From assembly GCF_013778305.1 (NCBI RefSeq), contig NZ_JACEIC010000002.1, forward strand, positions 561,708 through 625,707: DNA of 64,000 bases, read 5' to 3'. Shown piece after piece: positions 1 to 7,992 of the stretch. How positions within the stretch are numbered: the stretch's first letter is position 1; every line of letters starts with the position of its first letter. The notes below the pieces were generated by a model, which saw only the letters and a list, made by a program, of their open reading frames with translations, searched no databases and was not told the origin of the DNA. This DNA is from Nocardioides agri (GTDB taxonomy: Bacteria; Actinomycetota; Actinomycetes; Propionibacteriales; Nocardioidaceae). Position numbers and translations under genes: made by a program.

Positions 1-327
1 CTCGACCGTGCGGAGGCCAACGCCCGCGTGCTGGTCGAGCGCCTGACCGGGCACCCCGCGCTCGAGGAGGTCCGCTACCCCGGCTTCGGCGGCATCATCT
101 CCGCGGTGCTCGCCGGCGGCGAGGAGCCCGCCGACCGGCTGGTCCGGTCGACGTCGCTGTGGGTGCACGCGACGTCGCTGGGCGGCGTCGAGTCGACCTT
201 CGAGCGACGCCGGCGCTGGAAGGCCGAGCCCGCGACCATCCCCGACGGGCTGGTGCGGTTGTCCGTCGGCATCGAGGACGTCGAGGACCTCTGGGCCGAC
301 CTCGAGCAGGCGCTCGCGGCCCTCTAG
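1..327 (+). CDS. C-terminal end of a PLP-dependent trans-sulfuration enzyme (partial)
   Basis: The gene enters from the left edge, in frame 1, and only about 108 C-terminal residues are present. They contain the family end motif SLGGVEST followed by the RLSVGIED segment and a final helix, typical of the Cys/Met metabolism PLP family (cystathionine gamma-synthase, gamma-lyase and related enzymes). The catalytic lysine lies upstream of the window, so substrate cannot be decided. Its TAG stop overlaps the stop of the convergent gpsA by 4 bp, leaving no intergenic terminator. Family assignment is firm; the exact enzyme is not. Confidence 0.85.
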   Translation, partial: LDRAEANARVLVERLTGHPALEEVRYPGFGGIISAVLAGGEEPADRLVRSTSLWVHATSLGGVESTFERRRRWKAEPATIPDGLVRLSVGIEDVEDLWADLEQALAAL

Positions 328-1325
328 TCCGTCTCGGCCTTGGTGTCGCGGGCGATGAAGGCGTCCATCATCTCGGTGGCGGTCATCCGGCCGTCGACCA
401 CGGCGTCGACGTGGTGCGCGATCGGGGCGTCGACGCCGGTGCGCTGGGCCAGCGCGAGCAGCGACGAGCAGGACTTCGCGCCCTCGGCGACCTGCCGGGT
501 CGAGGCGTAGATGTCCGCCGTGGTCATGCCCTGCCCGAGCTTCTCGCCGAACGTGCGGTTGCGCGACAGGGGCGAGGAGCAGGTCGCGACCAGGTCGCCG
601 AGCCCGGCCAGGCCCATGAGCGTCAGCGGGTTGGCGCCCAGCGCCATCGCGAGGCGAGCGGTCTCGGCGAGGCCACGGGTGATGACCGACGCGGTGGTGT
701 TGTCGCCGAAGCCGAGCCCGACGGCCATGCCCACCGAGAGCGCGACGACGTTCTTGTAGGCGCCGCCCAGCTCGCAGCCGAGCACGTCCACGCTCGTGTA
801 GGGCCGGAACGCCGGCGAGTGCACCCGGGCCTGCAGCATCTTGGCGACGTCCTCGTCGGCGCAGGCGACCACGGAGGCGGCCGGCTCGCGGCGCGCGATC
901 TCCTTGGCCAGGTTGGGGCCGCTGATGACGGCGATGCGCTCGGGACCCGCGTCGGTGATCTCGGCGATCACCTGGCTCATCCGCTCCAGGGTGCCGAGCT
1001 CGACGCCCTTCATCAGCGAGACGAACACCGCGCCGGGCTCGACGTACGGCGCCCACTCGGTGAGGTTGGCGCGCAGCGACTGCGACGGCGTGGCGAGCAC
1101 GACGACGTCGGCGCCGTGCATCGCCTTCTCGACGTCATGGGTCGCCTGGACGGCCGGGGGCAGCTCGATGCCGGGGAGGTACTCGGAGTTCTCGCGCTGC
1201 GCGTTGACCGTCTGCGCGACCTCCTCGCGGCGGGCCCAGAGCGTCACGTCGTTGCCGGCGTCGGCGAGCACGATCGAGAACGCGGTGCCCCAGGACCCGG
1301 CGCCGAAGACGGCGACCTTGCTCAT
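324..1325 (-). CDS. gpsA: Glycerol-3-phosphate dehydrogenase [NAD(P)+]
   Basis: A 333-residue cytosolic enzyme that reduces dihydroxyacetone phosphate to sn-glycerol-3-phosphate for phospholipid synthesis. The N-terminus has the Rossmann loop GAGSWGTA (residues 8-15). The mid-protein SGPNLAKEI, GGAYKNV (catalytic lysine) and C-terminal LVATCSSPLSRNR segments are hallmarks of GpsA. Length is normal. The start ATG (complement of 1323-1325) overlaps the upstream acyltransferase stop in an ATGA junction, so the two genes are translationally coupled. Its product is the acceptor for the acylation chain in which the neighbour acts. Confidence 0.96.
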   Translation of the reverse strand: MSKVAVFGAGSWGTAFSIVLADAGNDVTLWARREEVAQTVNAQRENSEYLPGIELPPAVQATHDVEKAMHGADVVVLATPSQSLRANLTEWAPYVEPGAVFVSLMKGVELGTLERMSQVIAEITDAGPERIAVISGPNLAKEIARREPAASVVACADEDVAKMLQARVHSPAFRPYTSVDVLGCELGGAYKNVVALSVGMAVGLGFGDNTTASVITRGLAETARLAMALGANPLTLMGLAGLGDLVATCSSPLSRNRTFGEKLGQGMTTADIYASTRQVAEGAKSCSSLLALAQRTGVDAPIAHHVDAVVDGRMTATEMMDAFIARDTKAETD

Positions 1326-2092
1326 TCGGCGCCCTCCTGCGGCGTCTTGTTGGGGTTGCCCATCTGGCGCACGCCCGCCTTCTTCATGTCGAAGCGCTCG
1401 GCGGGCGCCACCTCGCCCCGGACCTCCTCGACCAGGCCGGTGATCACCGCCATGATCCGGTCGGTCGCCTCCTGGATGACCGCCAGGGTGCGCGGCTCCT
1501 TGGCCGCGATGTCGCTGAGGTCGATCGGCTCGCCGACCTTCATCCGGATCAGCTTGCGGGGAAAGAGGTCGGGCTTCTTCGCGTACGGCGCGAGCAGCTG
1601 CTGCGCGCCCCATTGGCCGACCGGGATCACCGGACAGCCGGTCTCGAGCGCGATGCGCGCCGCGCCGGACTTGCCGGTCATCGGCCAGCCGTCGGGGTCG
1701 CGGGTGATGGTGCCCTCGGGATAGACCACGACGCACTTCCCGTCGTGGACCGCCTGCACGGCGGCGTCGAACGCGCCGGCGGCGTTCTTGCTCATCCGCT
1801 CGACCGGGATCTGCCCGGCGGCCCGGAAGAAGGCGCCCAGCGCCTTGTTCTTGAACAGGCCGGACTTCGCGAGGTAGTGCGGCAGCCGGCCGTGGTCGTA
1901 GACCAGGTGGGCCGCCGTGAGCGGGTCGACGTGCGAGACGTGGTTGAGCACGATGATGCAGCCGCCGGTCGCCGGGATGTTCTGGCCGTCGATCCACTCG
2001 TGCTTCGTGGTCGACACCAGGGCCGCCCTCACGATGGGCTCGGCGAACACCCACGCCCAGCTGCGCTTCTCCTGCATCTTGCGAACGACCAC
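1322..2092 (-). CDS. plsC: 1-acyl-sn-glycerol-3-phosphate acyltransferase (PlsC family)
   Basis: A 256-residue membrane-associated acyltransferase that adds an acyl chain to lysophosphatidate. The catalytic motif is NHVSHVD (residues 50-56, the Hx4D block) and the glycerol-phosphate motif YPEGT is at residues 124-128. A basic region with weak hydrophobicity precedes them. It heads a two-gene unit with gpsA, linked by a 4-bp overlap. Actinobacterial genomes carry several paralogues, so the symbol states the family rather than proven essential PlsC function. Confidence 0.9.
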   Translation of the reverse strand: MVVRKMQEKRSWAWVFAEPIVRAALVSTTKHEWIDGQNIPATGGCIIVLNHVSHVDPLTAAHLVYDHGRLPHYLAKSGLFKNKALGAFFRAAGQIPVERMSKNAAGAFDAAVQAVHDGKCVVVYPEGTITRDPDGWPMTGKSGAARIALETGCPVIPVGQWGAQQLLAPYAKKPDLFPRKLIRMKVGEPIDLSDIAAKEPRTLAVIQEATDRIMAVITGLVEEVRGEVAPAERFDMKKAGVRQMGNPNKTPQEGAE

Positions 2093-2134
2093 CTGCGCAG
2101 GCTACTCGGTCCCGGACCTGACAAGATCGTCGCG

Positions 2135-2779
2135 ATGTCCGTGTCCTCCGTCCTTCGCCAGTACGCCGTCCTGGTGCCCGTCAAGCCGCCGGCAGTCGGC
2201 AAGTCCCGGCTCGCCGGGCTCGACGCCCCGGCGCGCCGTGCGCTCGCCGAGGCGTTCGCGCAGGACACCGTGCTCGCCTGCCTGCGCGCCGAGCGGGTCG
2301 CCCAGGTGCTGGTCGTCACCGATGACGCCCGCTTCTCGCAGGTGCTCTCCTCCCTCGGCTGTGCGGCGATCCCCGACGGCGTCGCCGGCGACCTCAACGG
2401 CACCCTGCGGCAGGCAGCCGCGGAGGCGCACCGTCGCTGGCCGGACCTCGCCCCGGTGGCACTCTGCGCTGACCTGCCGGCGCTCCGGCCCGCCGACCTG
2501 GACCTGGTGCTCTCGGGTCTCCCCTCGGACCGCCCGAGCTTCGTCCCGGACGCGATCGGCATCGGCACGACGCTGTACGCCGCCCCGGCTGCCGCGTTCG
2601 ACCCGCACTTCGGGCCCGGCTCGCGCGCCGCCCACATCGCGGCCGGCGCGCACGAGGTCAGCGACGCACCCGCGTCGGTGCGCCGCGACGTCGACGACCA
2701 GGACGACCTGGCCGACGCGAAGGACCTCGGGCTCGGTGCGAGCACCTCCGTCGCTGTGATCGCCACCGAGGGAGCATGA
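2135..2779 (+). CDS. cofC: 2-phospholactate/phosphoenolpyruvate guanylyltransferase (coenzyme F420 synthesis)
   Basis: A 214-residue nucleotidyltransferase that loads GMP onto 2-phospholactate or, in mycobacteria, phosphoenolpyruvate (there called FbiD), the first step of F420 side-chain assembly. The N-terminal VPVKPPAVGKSRL segment (from residue 14) is the CofC nucleotide-binding loop, followed by VVTDD, DLNGTLRQA and the ADLPAL metal-binding block. ATG at 2135 is chosen because the upstream extension runs antisense through plsC. It is divergent from plsC. F420 use is widespread in actinobacteria, and no other F420 gene is in view. Confidence 0.88.
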   Translation: MSVSSVLRQYAVLVPVKPPAVGKSRLAGLDAPARRALAEAFAQDTVLACLRAERVAQVLVVTDDARFSQVLSSLGCAAIPDGVAGDLNGTLRQAAAEAHRRWPDLAPVALCADLPALRPADLDLVLSGLPSDRPSFVPDAIGIGTTLYAAPAAAFDPHFGPGSRAAHIAAGAHEVSDAPASVRRDVDDQDDLADAKDLGLGASTSVAVIATEGA

Positions 2780-2780
2780 C

Positions 2781-2815
2781 GAACGGGCCGCCACCCCGAG
2801 GGTGACGGCCCGTTC
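2781..2815. terminator. Bidirectional intrinsic terminator between cofC and hup
   Basis: A 16-bp inverted repeat (2781-2796 and 2800-2815, one mismatch) closes on a 3-nt CGA loop between two convergent genes. The arms begin GAACGGGCCG. There is no T-tract, which is usual for very GC-rich actinobacterial terminators. Confidence 0.8.
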
Positions 2816-2836
2816 GACGGGTAGCGACGGCGAGCG

Positions 2837-3493
2837 TCAGGCCTTCTTGGCCGTCTTCTTCGCCGGAGCCTTCTTGGCGGGCGCCTTCTTGGCGGCCGTC
2901 TTCTTCGCCGGAGCCGCCTTCTTGGCGGTCACGGCCTTCTTGGCGGGGGCCTTCTTGGCGGGCGCCGTCTTCTTGGCGGGGGCCTTCTTGGCCGCCGCCT
3001 TCTTGGCCGGAGCCGCCTTCTTGGCCGGAGCCGTCTTCTTCGCCGGAGCCGCCTTCTTCGCGGCGGGCGCCTTCTTGGCGGGAGCGGCCTTCTTGGCCGG
3101 AGCCGTCTTCTTCGCCGGGGCCGCCTTCTTGGCGGCAGCAGCAGCCTTCTTCGCCGGACCCGCAGCTGCCTTCTTCGCGGCTGCCGGTGCGGACAGCGTC
3201 AGCTTCGGGAGCTTCTTGGCGCCCGAGACGACGTTCTTGAGGTCCGCGCCGGCGGTGAACTTCGGCACGGCGGTCTTCTTGGCCTTGATCCGCGCACCCG
3301 TCTGCGGGTTGCGCACCCACCGAGCCTCGCGGACCCGCTTCTCGAACGAGCCGAAGCCGGTGATCGCGACCTTCTCGCCCTTGGCGACCTCTCGCGTGAT
3401 CGTGTCCAGAACGGCCTCGAGGGCGTGCGAAGCAGCCTTCTTGTTCCCCTCGAAACGAGTGGAGAGCGCCTCGACAAACTCTGACTTGTTCAC
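2837..3493 (-). CDS. hupB: HU-family nucleoid protein with long Lys/Ala tail (HupB/Hlp type)
   Basis: A 218-residue histone-like protein. Residues 1-93 form a standard HU fold with the GFGSFEKR turn (46-53) and the DNA-binding arm RNPQTGARIKAKK (61-73). Residues from about 105 to the end are a low-complexity tail of KAAPAKK/KAPAKK-type units, as in mycobacterial HupB, expected to bind DNA electrostatically and to compact the nucleoid. The GTG start at 3493 is chosen because GGAAGGGAAG sits just upstream and the HU domain begins there; an upstream ATG at 3547 would add an untypical extension. The tail is repetitive in DNA too and may vary in length between strains. Confidence 0.95.
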   Translation of the reverse strand: MNKSEFVEALSTRFEGNKKAASHALEAVLDTITREVAKGEKVAITGFGSFEKRVREARWVRNPQTGARIKAKKTAVPKFTAGADLKNVVSGAKKLPKLTLSAPAAAKKAAAGPAKKAAAAAKKAAPAKKTAPAKKAAPAKKAPAAKKAAPAKKTAPAKKAAPAKKAAAKKAPAKKTAPAKKAPAKKAVTAKKAAPAKKTAAKKAPAKKAPAKKTAKKA

Positions 3494-3552
3494 TGTCTTC
3501 CCTTCCAATGAACGACTGTGGTCGAGCCCGTGCTCGACTTTCTTCAACGCAC

Positions 3553-3581
3553 GCTAGGTAAACCGGGCGTTACTCACAATC
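3553..3581 (-). promoter_or_regulatory. Predicted housekeeping promoter of hup
   Basis: On the minus strand TTGTGA (3581-3576) and TAGCGT (3558-3553) are separated by exactly 17 bp. This leaves a leader of about 50-55 nt to the GTG start of hup. Prediction from sequence only. Confidence 0.5.
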
Positions 3582-3705
3582 ACCCCACGGCGTTTCGCGG
3601 CGTGTTTTTGGCATCGTCGAATTGCGAGATCGGCTCAGCAGTGGGGATATCCGGCCCTTTGACGCGCCATTTCGCACTCCCCGACGAGCGTGCCCGAAAT
3701 GCAAC

Positions 3706-3747
3706 GATGCCGAGATTTCCCAACCAGGACAGGGAAATCTCGGCATC
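3706..3747 (-). terminator. Intrinsic terminator downstream of leuD
   Basis: A perfect 16-bp inverted repeat (3706-3721 and 3732-3747) with a 10-nt loop, starting 16 nt after the leuD stop. It separates the leuCD transcript from hup, which has its own promoter. Confidence 0.8.
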
Positions 3748-3762
3748 GGAGGCCGGTGGCGA

Positions 3763-4371
3763 TCAGCTCGCCGGCAGCGTCGCCGCCTTCCAGGACGGCC
3801 GGTTCGCCTCGTAGGCGGCGATGTCGGCCTCGTGACCCAGGGTGATGCCGATGTCGTCCAGCCCCTCGAGCAGCCGCCAGCGCGTGTAGTCGTCGATGTC
3901 GAAGGAGTCCTCGATCGCATCCGGGCCATCGCCGGCGCGCACGGTGCGCGACTCGAGGTCGACGGTCACGGTCGCGCCCGGGTTCTCGTCGAGGTGGTCC
4001 CAGAGTCGCTGGACGACCTTCTCGTCGACCGTGCCGGCCAGCAGACCGGCCTTGCCGGAGTTGCCCCGGAAGATGTCGCCGAAGCGCGGCGACAGCACGG
4101 CCTTGAAGCCGTAGTTCTGCAGCGCCCACACCGCGTGCTCGCGCGACGACCCGGTGCCGAAGTTCGGGCCGGCGACCAGGACCGAGCCCTCGGCGTACAC
4201 CGGGTTGTTGAGGACGAACGACGGGTCGTTGCGCCACGCGGCGAACAGGCCGTCCTCGAACCCGGTGCGCGTGACGCGCTTGAGGTACTCGGCCGGGATG
4301 ATCTGGTCGGTGTCGACGTCGCTGCGGCGCAGCGGGACCCCGACACCGGTGTGCGTCGTGAACTTCTCCAT
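3763..4371 (-). CDS. leuD: 3-isopropylmalate dehydratase small subunit
   Basis: A 202-residue subunit that completes the active site of isopropylmalate isomerase in leucine synthesis. It shows the [14 protein letters not shown] segment near residue 19 and the substrate-recognition loop [10 protein letters not shown] (71-80). Length is typical. It starts 1 bp after the leuC stop, so the two are one operon. A strong hairpin follows the stop codon. Confidence 0.97.
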   Translation of the reverse strand: MEKFTTHTGVGVPLRRSDVDTDQIIPAEYLKRVTRTGFEDGLFAAWRNDPSFVLNNPVYAEGSVLVAGPNFGTGSSREHAVWALQNYGFKAVLSPRFGDIFRGNSGKAGLLAGTVDEKVVQRLWDHLDENPGATVTVDLESRTVRAGDGPDAIEDSFDIDDYTRWRLLEGLDDIGITLGHEADIAAYEANRPSWKAATLPAS

Positions 4372-4372
4372 G

Positions 4373-5788
4373 TCAGTTGCTCCCCACGGTCTGGAGGTCG
4401 GCGGGCGACGAGAGGGTGCCGCGGATCGCGGTCGCCGCGGCGACCGGCACCGAGACCAGGTGCGTGCGACCGCCCTTGCCCTGGCGGCCCTCGAAGTTGC
4501 GGTTGGACGTGGACGCGCTGCGCTCGCCCGGCGCGAGGGTGTCGGGGTTCATGCCCAGGCACATCGAGCAGCCCGCACCGCGCCACTCCGCCCCGGCCTC
4601 CTTGAAGACCAGGTCCAGGCCCTCGGCCTCGGCCTCGAGCCGGACCCGCGCCGAACCGGGCACGACGAGCATCCGGGTGCCGTCGGCGACCTTGTGGCCC
4701 TTGATGACGGCCGCGGCCTCGCGCAGGTCCTCGAGACGACCGTTGGTGCAGGAGCCGACGAAGACCGTGTCGACCCGGACCTCGCGCAGCGGCGTACCGG
4801 CCTCGAGGTCCATGTAGCGCAGCGCGTTCTCGGCGGCGACCTTGTCGGACGCGTCCTCGAAGTCCTCGGGAGACGGCACGGTGCCGCCCAGCGGCGCGCC
4901 CTGGCCGGGGTTGGTGCCCCACGTGACCCACGGCGTGATGTCGGCGGCGTCGACGACGACCTCCTTGTCGAAGACGGCGTCGTCGTCGGTGACCAGCGTC
5001 CGCCAGTGCGCGAGGGCCGCGTCCCACTCGGCGCCCTTCGGGGCCTCGGGCTTGTCCGCGAGGTAGGCGAAGGTGACCTCGTCCGGCGCGATCATGCCGG
5101 CCTTGGCACCCCACTCGATGCTCATGTTGCACACGGTCATCCGGGCCTCCATCGAGAGCTCGCGGATCGCCTGTCCGCGGTACTCGACGATGAAGCCCTG
5201 CCCACCGCCCGTGCCTTCCTGGGTGATCAGGTAGAGGATCAGGTCCTTGGCGGTGACGCCCTCGGGCAGCGAGCCGTTGACGGTGACGGCCATCGTCTTC
5301 GGCCGCGCCTGCGGCAGCGTCTGCGTGGCGAGGACGTGCTCGACCTCGGAGGTGCCGATGCCATGGGCGATCGCGCCGAACGCGCCGTGCGTCGACGTGT
5401 GGGAGTCGCCGCAGACGATCGTCATGCCCGGCTGCGTCAGACCGAGCTGCGGGCCGACGACGTGCACGATGCCCTGCTCGATGTCGCCGAGCGGGTGCAG
5501 CCGGACGCCGAACTCCTCGCAGTTCCTGCGCAGGGTCTCGACCTGCGTGCGCGAGACCGGGTCGGCGATCGGCTTGTCCCAGTCGAGGGTCGGGACGTTG
5601 TGGTCCTCGGTCGCGAGGGTCAGGTCGGGGCGCCGTACCTGGCGGCCGGCGAGGCGAAGGCCGTCGAAGGCCTGCGGCGAGGTCACCTCGTGGATGAGGT
5701 GGAGGTCGATGAAGAGGAGGTCCGGCTCCCCCTCGACCGAGCGCACGACGTGCTCGTCCCACACCTTCTCTGACAGGGTCTTGCCCAT
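4373..5788 (-). CDS. leuC: 3-isopropylmalate dehydratase large subunit
   Basis: A 471-residue aconitase-family protein that, with LeuD, isomerises 2-isopropylmalate to 3-isopropylmalate. The three [4Fe-4S] cysteines are visible: Cys347 in GSCTNGR, and Cys407 and Cys410 in CSMCLGM. The [12 protein letters not shown] motif (128-139) is also present. GGGAGAGG precedes the ATG. It is transcribed divergently from ndgR across a 93-bp gap that holds an inverted repeat, the arrangement seen for NdgR-controlled leuCD in Streptomyces. LeuB of the same pathway lies 26 kb away. Confidence 0.97.
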   Translation of the reverse strand: MGKTLSEKVWDEHVVRSVEGEPDLLFIDLHLIHEVTSPQAFDGLRLAGRQVRRPDLTLATEDHNVPTLDWDKPIADPVSRTQVETLRRNCEEFGVRLHPLGDIEQGIVHVVGPQLGLTQPGMTIVCGDSHTSTHGAFGAIAHGIGTSEVEHVLATQTLPQARPKTMAVTVNGSLPEGVTAKDLILYLITQEGTGGGQGFIVEYRGQAIRELSMEARMTVCNMSIEWGAKAGMIAPDEVTFAYLADKPEAPKGAEWDAALAHWRTLVTDDDAVFDKEVVVDAADITPWVTWGTNPGQGAPLGGTVPSPEDFEDASDKVAAENALRYMDLEAGTPLREVRVDTVFVGSCTNGRLEDLREAAAVIKGHKVADGTRMLVVPGSARVRLEAEAEGLDLVFKEAGAEWRGAGCSMCLGMNPDTLAPGERSASTSNRNFEGRQGKGGRTHLVSVPVAAATAIRGTLSSPADLQTVGSN

Positions 5789-5828
5789 CGGACTACCTCT
5801 CCCTCACGCCTTCGCGAACTTCCTGCGA

Positions 5829-5866
5829 TCTCACAAACCGTACCACTTGCATCCCAGGTTGTGAGA
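5829..5866. promoter_or_regulatory. Inverted repeat in the leuC-ndgR intergenic region, candidate NdgR operator
   Basis: TCTCACAA (5829-5836) and TTGTGAGA (5859-5866) form perfect 8-bp arms 22 bp apart. A leuC-side TACGGT hexamer lies between the arms on the minus strand. Position between the divergent regulator and its likely target suggests an IclR-family operator; binding is inferred. Confidence 0.5.
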
Positions 5867-5881
5867 CGGCAGTATTGCCAT

Positions 5882-6604
5882 ATGGACAACTCCAGCGGTG
5901 TCGGCGTTCTCGACAAGGCCGCTCTCGTGCTCACTGCCCTCGAGTCCGGTCCGGCCACCCTGGCCGGCCTGGTCGCGGGCACCGGACTGGCCCGACCGAC
6001 CGCGCACCGGCTCGCGGTGGCGCTCGAGCACCACCGCCTGGTCGCACGAGACATGCAGGGTCGCTTCGTCCTCGGCCCGCGACTCGCGGAGCTGTCCGCC
6101 GCGGCCGGCGAGGACCGGCTGCTCGCCACTGCTGGCCCGGTCCTCGCGCGCCTGCGCGACATCACCGGCGAGTCCGCCCAGCTCTGGCGGCGCCAGGGCG
6201 ACCACCGCGTCTGCGTGGCCGCCGCCGAGCGGCCGAGCGGGCTGCGCGACACGATCCCGGTCGGCTCCCAGCTCACCATGCGCGCCGGCTCCGCCGCCCA
6301 GGTGCTGCTGGCGTGGGAGGACCCGGAGCGGATGCACCGCGGCCTCCAGAACTCGGCCTTCTCGGCGGCCGCGCTGTCCGGCGTACGCCGCCGCGGCTGG
6401 GCACAGTCGGTCGGCGAGCGCGAGCAGGGCGTCGCCTCGGTGTCCGCCCCGGTCCGCTCCCCCGGCGGCAAGATCATCGCCGCCGTCTCCGTCTCCGGCC
6501 CGCTGGAGCGCCTCTCCCGTCAGCCCGGCCGCATGCACGCACCCGCCGTCCTCGCCGCCGCCGAGCGGCTCAGCGAGTCGCTGCGGAGGGCTGCGGCGGA
6601 GTAG
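5882..6604 (+). CDS. ndgR: IclR-family regulator of amino-acid metabolism (NdgR type)
   Basis: A 240-residue regulator: winged helix-turn-helix at about residues 8-65, then the IclR effector domain. The start MDNSSGVGVLDKA and the stretch ARPTAHRLAVALEHH are near-identical, from memory, to Streptomyces NdgR, which controls leucine, methionine and sulfur genes. ATG at 5882 matches that conserved N-terminus; an upstream in-frame ATG at 5861 lies inside the inverted repeat. No clear Shine-Dalgarno is present. It is divergent from leuCD, the usual target. It is followed by the palindromic repeat array. Confidence 0.92.
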   Translation: MDNSSGVGVLDKAALVLTALESGPATLAGLVAGTGLARPTAHRLAVALEHHRLVARDMQGRFVLGPRLAELSAAAGEDRLLATAGPVLARLRDITGESAQLWRRQGDHRVCVAAAERPSGLRDTIPVGSQLTMRAGSAAQVLLAWEDPERMHRGLQNSAFSAAALSGVRRRGWAQSVGEREQGVASVSAPVRSPGGKIIAAVSVSGPLERLSRQPGRMHAPAVLAAAERLSESLRRAAAE

Positions 6605-6629
6605 CCCTTCGTCCGCCGGCGGCGGCGGC

Positions 6630-6943
6630 ATACCCACAGACGAAGTGGTGGCTCCGAGGGCCCGGGAACGACCAGAACGTCTGTGGCTATCCCGATGATT
6701 CGGTCCGGACATCGTGTCGCGTACCCACAGACGAAGTGGTGGCTCCGAGGGCCTGGGACCGACCAGAACGTCTGTGGCTATCCCGGTGAGCGGTCCGGAC
6801 ACCTCGTCGCATACCCACAGACGAAGTGGTGATTCCGAACCCGCGGGAACGACCACAACGTCTGTGGCTATCCCGGTGAGCGATACCCACAGACGACGTG
6901 GTGGTCCCGAACCCCCGGGAACGACCGGAACGTCTGTGGGTAT
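6630..6943. repeat. Array of four 61-bp palindromic (hairpin-forming) repeats
   Basis: Units lie at 6630-6690, 6721-6781, 6811-6871 and 6883-6943. Each opens with (A/G)TACCCACAGACG and closes with CGTCTGTGGCTAT or CGTCTGTGGGTAT, the near-perfect reverse complement. Imperfect pairing continues inward through TGGT and a C-rich segment, so each could fold as one long hairpin. Spacers of 30, 29 and 11 bp also resemble each other (CCCGGTGAGCGGTCCGGACA core), so the array is a tandem duplication of about 90 bp. It fills the 365-bp gap between the convergent ndgR and Nudix genes. No coding signal is supported there. Confidence 0.9.
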
Positions 6944-6969
6944 GCCGCCGGGTGGGGCAGCAGGCAGGG

Positions 6970-7512
6970 TCAGCCGATCCGGCCACACGCGAGCGCGGCC
7001 AGCATCAGGCACGAGATCGACTCGCTGTCGTGGATCTCGCCGGTGCGCACGAGCTCCATCACCTGCGGCCAGGGGGCGCTCAGCACCTCCGTGATGCCCT
7101 CCTCGTCCGGGCTGCCGCCACCTTGGTCTGCGAGGCCCCGGGCGAGGAACACCTCGGCGCGGGCGTCGGCCACGCCGTTGAGCGCGTAGACGTGCCCGAG
7201 GCGGGTCCACGTGCTCGCCGTGCGGCCGGTCTCCTCGCGGAGCTCGCGCTGCGCCGCCACGAGGAGGTCCTGCCCGTCCGAGCCGCCGGCCGGGACCTCG
7301 AGCGACATCCGGCCGATCGTGTAGCGGAAGAGCCGCACCAGCAGCACCTCGCCCGCGTCGGTCACCGGGACGACGAACACCGCGGGATGGCGCACCTCGG
7401 TCACGCCGTAGAGGCCGACGCTGCCGTCGGGGCGGGTGACGTCGTCCTCGCGCACCCGGATCCACGGGTTCTCGTAGACGGTGCGGGACCCGTGGGTCTG
7501 CCAGTCCCCCAT
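6970..7512 (-). CDS. Nudix hydrolase (ADP-ribose pyrophosphatase-like)
   Basis: A 180-residue cytosolic hydrolase of nucleoside-diphosphate derivatives. The Nudix helix carries RELREETG, which fits the REUxEExGU half of the box, but the upstream half (PAGGSDGQDLL) lacks the usual glutamate at box position 7, where the alignment places Q or D. The VYALNGVADARAEVFLA segment resembles the ADP-ribose pyrophosphatase C-terminus. Its ATG shares one base with the ogt stop (TGATG), so it is the last gene of a coupled ada-alkA, ogt, nudix run. Substrate unknown. Confidence 0.85.
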   Translation of the reverse strand: MGDWQTHGSRTVYENPWIRVREDDVTRPDGSVGLYGVTEVRHPAVFVVPVTDAGEVLLVRLFRYTIGRMSLEVPAGGSDGQDLLVAAQRELREETGRTASTWTRLGHVYALNGVADARAEVFLARGLADQGGGSPDEEGITEVLSAPWPQVMELVRTGEIHDSESISCLMLAALACGRIG

Positions 7513-7991
7513 CAGAAGAGGGCGTCCTGCTCCAGCTCGAGGAGCAGCTGCTTGCGCTCGAGGCCCCCGGCGTAGCCGGTGAGCGTGCCGTTGGCGCCGA
7601 TGATCCGGTGACAGGGGATCACGATCGGGATCGGGTTGCGCCCGTTGGCGAGGCCGACGGCGCGGGACGCCGCGTTGGTGTGGCCGAGCCGGTGCGCGAT
7701 CTCGCCGTACGACGCGGTCTCGCCCCAGCCGACCAGGAGGAGCTGGTCCCACACGCGGCGCTGGAAGTCGCTGCCCTCGGGCGCGAGGGGGAGGTCGAAC
7801 TCCTTGAGGTCGCGGGCGAAGTACGCCGTCAGCTGACGCACGCACTCGACGAGCACCGGGTGGTCGTCCGCGCGGTCGCCGCGCACCCGACCGTCGTGGT
7901 CACGGAACGGCGAGAACTCGATCGCGGTGATCGCCCCGCTGTGCTCGACGATGCGCAGCTCGCCGACCGGCGAGTCCATCAGGGTCCACAT
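7512..7991 (-). CDS. ogt: Methylated-DNA--protein-cysteine S-methyltransferase
   Basis: A 159-residue suicide repair protein that transfers the alkyl group from O6-alkylguanine or O4-alkylthymine to its own cysteine. The active site PCHRI is at residues 126-130 (Cys127). The helix-turn-helix with the arginine finger (TNAASRAVGLANGRNP) precedes it. It starts 1 bp after the stop of the ada-alkA fusion gene and overlaps the Nudix gene by one base. Co-transcription with an alkylation-sensing protein suggests induction by methylating agents. Confidence 0.95.
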   Translation of the reverse strand: MWTLMDSPVGELRIVEHSGAITAIEFSPFRDHDGRVRGDRADDHPVLVECVRQLTAYFARDLKEFDLPLAPEGSDFQRRVWDQLLLVGWGETASYGEIAHRLGHTNAASRAVGLANGRNPIPIVIPCHRIIGANGTLTGYAGGLERKQLLLELEQDALF

Positions 7992-7992
7992 G

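Noticed and set aside
324..2054. Long open frame on the minus strand running from the plsC frame into gpsA
   Set aside because: Its upstream half is an Arg/Pro-rich out-of-frame translation of plsC; only the gpsA portion has protein motifs, so gpsA was started at 1325.
2837..3100. Repetitive DNA as a satellite or tandem repeat locus
   Set aside because: It encodes the KAAPAKK-like tail of the HU protein in frame; codon-level repetition explains it.
3668..3703. Second dyad CATTTCG / CGAAATG upstream of the leuD terminator
   Set aside because: Arms are short with a long unmatched centre; it may be chance, so it was not listed as a feature.
6630..6943. The repeat array as a CRISPR
   Set aside because: Units are 61 bp and internally palindromic over their whole length, spacers are similar to each other (30, 29, 11 bp), and no cas genes are near.
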